A stretch of DNA of 17,399 nt from Hyphochytrium catenoides (taxonomy: Eukaryota; Sar; Hyphochytriomycetes; Hyphochytriales; Hyphochytriaceae): NCBI GenBank assembly GCA_900088475.1, contig FLMG01000960.1, forward strand, positions 34,551 through 51,949, in the 5' to 3' direction. How positions within the stretch are numbered: the stretch's first letter is position 1; each line of letters starts with the position of its first letter. The notes below the pieces were generated by a model that searched no databases, had not been told where the DNA came from, and saw nothing but the letters and a program-made list of their open reading frames with translations. Below are positions 16,543-17,399 of this stretch, in pieces. The position numbers and the translations under genes are program-made.

Positions 16543-16813
16543 TACCGCCAGCATAAGTTGTCAAGTCATCCTTGGACAAGAAGAGACGCTGCGCTGGAAT
16601 AGAGATGGGCACGTCCAAGTAAGGATTCCGGGAAACTCTCTTCTTTCCCTTGTCGCTCCGAGTTTTCCGCTGTTGGTGCTGATTATCACCGTCTTCCTCG
16701 TCATCAGCAGGAGGCTGCCTGCTACCGGTACTACTTCCTAGTGGCTCCATGATTTGACACAGCCGCTGACGACGGCACACCAGCACAGCGACTTTCTTAT
16801 TGCTATGGTACAA

Positions 16814-17399
16814 TCAAGTCGTTGACGATATGAGGAGCAACTAACCACTGATTGTTCCAGCCGGCACCGCGCTAGAGATCTGCTTCTTCAATAACATGGT
16901 GATGATGGTCGCGAGACGGGATGCTCCATCTTCTGACGATGACCATCATCAATCACACATGGTGCTGCTGCGGCTACTGGTGGTGATGATGGTTGCTGGT
17001 GGCGGTGGGCAGCAGGAGCAATCGCACCTGCGCGAAAATATTTACCAGAAAGGGAAAGAAAGCTCGTCCTTGGGGTGTTGAAGGCCTTTATTGGCTTTGT
17101 CCATGTGCTGATGGAGCTTGGGCTTGCTTGCGTGGTGGGCTAGCTAGTTAGCTGGTCATGTCAGAATCCCCTGTCCTTTGTGGTTAGACAATGAGTTAGC
17201 GGGGCTTGACAGGGTTAGTGTAGACCACTTTTTATGATGTTGAGAGTAGGCTGTCTGCGGAGAAGTTGTGCCTAAGTGATTGTCAAGACCCGCAAGAGCG
17301 AAATGATCTTTGTGCTCGCGTGCCTTGCAGGTAGAATGCTAAATAATAAGGAGCACCTATCCAGCGAGCGAACCCTGTCCTGCAAACAACTTTATTGAT
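16814..17399. other. Right-hand stretch without a recognised gene
   Basis: It holds low-complexity GATGATGGT/GGTGGC sequence at 16896-17010, including GATGATGGTC (16900-16909) that can pair with GACCATCATC about 30 bases downstream. The plus-strand frame at 16896-17081 is composed of this low-complexity sequence and is not believed. Minus-strand AATAAA signals lie at 17087-17092 and 17391-17396, so the 3' end of a minus-strand gene may lie further right. Confidence 0.5.

Larger units (their letters stand above)
14200..16750 (-). pseudogene. piggyBac-type transposase, broken
   Basis: Family-matching blocks run in order along the minus strand but in all three frames. From ATG 16750: an acidic/basic N-terminus; ETNRYGEKEG then AVTPKELMIFFGL (about 16225-16130); KYLHFSDN and WKLRPVVDTIRH (about 15915-15840); CRLSFDEGTL with the first catalytic Asp (15795); YNNPMKPHK (about 15730); FEIYTGRK (about 15575); RFYTS then GFYAVGTIMTNRLGFP (about 15400-15310); GGVDIHDQ with the third Asp (15056); and a C-terminal cysteine/histidine zinc-binding domain (CAVC...CSVC...CFARFH, about 14640-14500) followed by an Ala-Lys tail. 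PiggyBac enzymes cut and paste DNA at TTAA using three Asp residues. Breaks: TGA at 15720-15718 where the family has the Trp of KPHKW; His in place of the second Asp before RFYTS (15402); frame changes near 16490, 16040, 15300 and 14770; and the 1-base loss at the C-terminus. A 62-nt intron (15635-15696) restores one junction. It is almost certainly inactive. Confidence 0.85.
13871..16813 (-). mobile_element. Decayed piggyBac-like DNA transposon with a fold-back 3' end
   Basis: The interval spans the transposase remnant (14200-16750) and its inverted 3'-end copy (13871-14119). Family autonomous elements carry one transposase gene, short terminal inverted repeats and a TTAA target duplication. 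I could not identify convincing short terminal repeats or a matched TTAA pair, so the outer limits are approximate. A TTAA lies at 14187-14190 just past the stop codon, but the mirror position in the left arm reads TTCA. Confidence 0.6.

Noticed and set aside
15003-16813. Intact active transposase gene rebuilt by many small introns
   Set aside because: Only one junction (15635-15696) has proper splice sites in the right phase; the other frame changes lack donors and acceptors, and a nonsense codon falls inside a conserved block.
16896-17081. 61-codon plus-strand frame
   Set aside because: It consists of GATGGT/GGTGGC low-complexity sequence with no family signal.

Overview
The window is nuclear DNA of an intron-rich eukaryote, most likely a single-celled alga or other protist. 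Every gene recognised is split by short GT-AG introns, which run from 62 to 391 nt. The large EGF protein has alternating EGF repeats and a 'CP-G-x-DP ... EVQ' type module that I associate with secreted proteins of stramenopiles and other protists. This lineage hint is recall, not a search. There are no operons, ribosome-binding sites, CRISPR arrays, tRNAs or rRNAs that I can support.

Layout, left to right. (1) Positions 1-895 hold a CT tract, a CTG run, two hairpins and at best a weak candidate exon; no convincing gene. (2) A minus-strand gene at 896-4733, rebuilt here as nine phase-consistent exons, encodes about 844 aa: an acidic/polar N-terminus, a long coiled coil, then armadillo-type repeats. 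(3) A divergent intergenic region carries a telomere-like CCCTAA motif, a TATA-like box and a small open frame. (4) A plus-strand gene at about 5345-12090 can be rebuilt as 21 exons whose phases all match. It encodes about 989 aa: a signal peptide, Ig/filamin-like beta domains, then EGF repeats interleaved with two copies of the protist module. Its introns hold long pyrimidine tracts, a GA tract and an 18-bp minisatellite. (5) A minus-strand gene at 12357-13286 converges on it and encodes a p23-type Hsp90 co-chaperone in five exons (197 aa). (6) From 13871 to about 16813 lies a decayed piggyBac-like element on the minus strand. It has a nonsense codon, frame disruptions, tandem duplications and a lost catalytic aspartate. 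Its 3' end is present again as an inverted copy, forming a 249/236-bp inverted repeat around a 43-bp spacer. (7) The last 600 bases hold low-complexity GATGGT sequence and nothing I can name.

The genes do not form a pathway. p23 is a cytosolic chaperone partner, the EGF protein is predicted to be secreted or exposed, the ARM protein is a cytoplasmic or nuclear scaffold candidate, and the transposase is a molecular fossil. The most interesting items are the inverted repeat in which only the detached arm keeps the reading frame, an EGF half-repeat duplicated in frame just behind the stop codon of the EGF gene, an intron flanked by near-identical direct repeats at both splice sites, and a zero-length-exon splice point in the ARM gene. 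All splice junctions are predictions from phase, splice motifs and protein-family continuity; none has transcript support.
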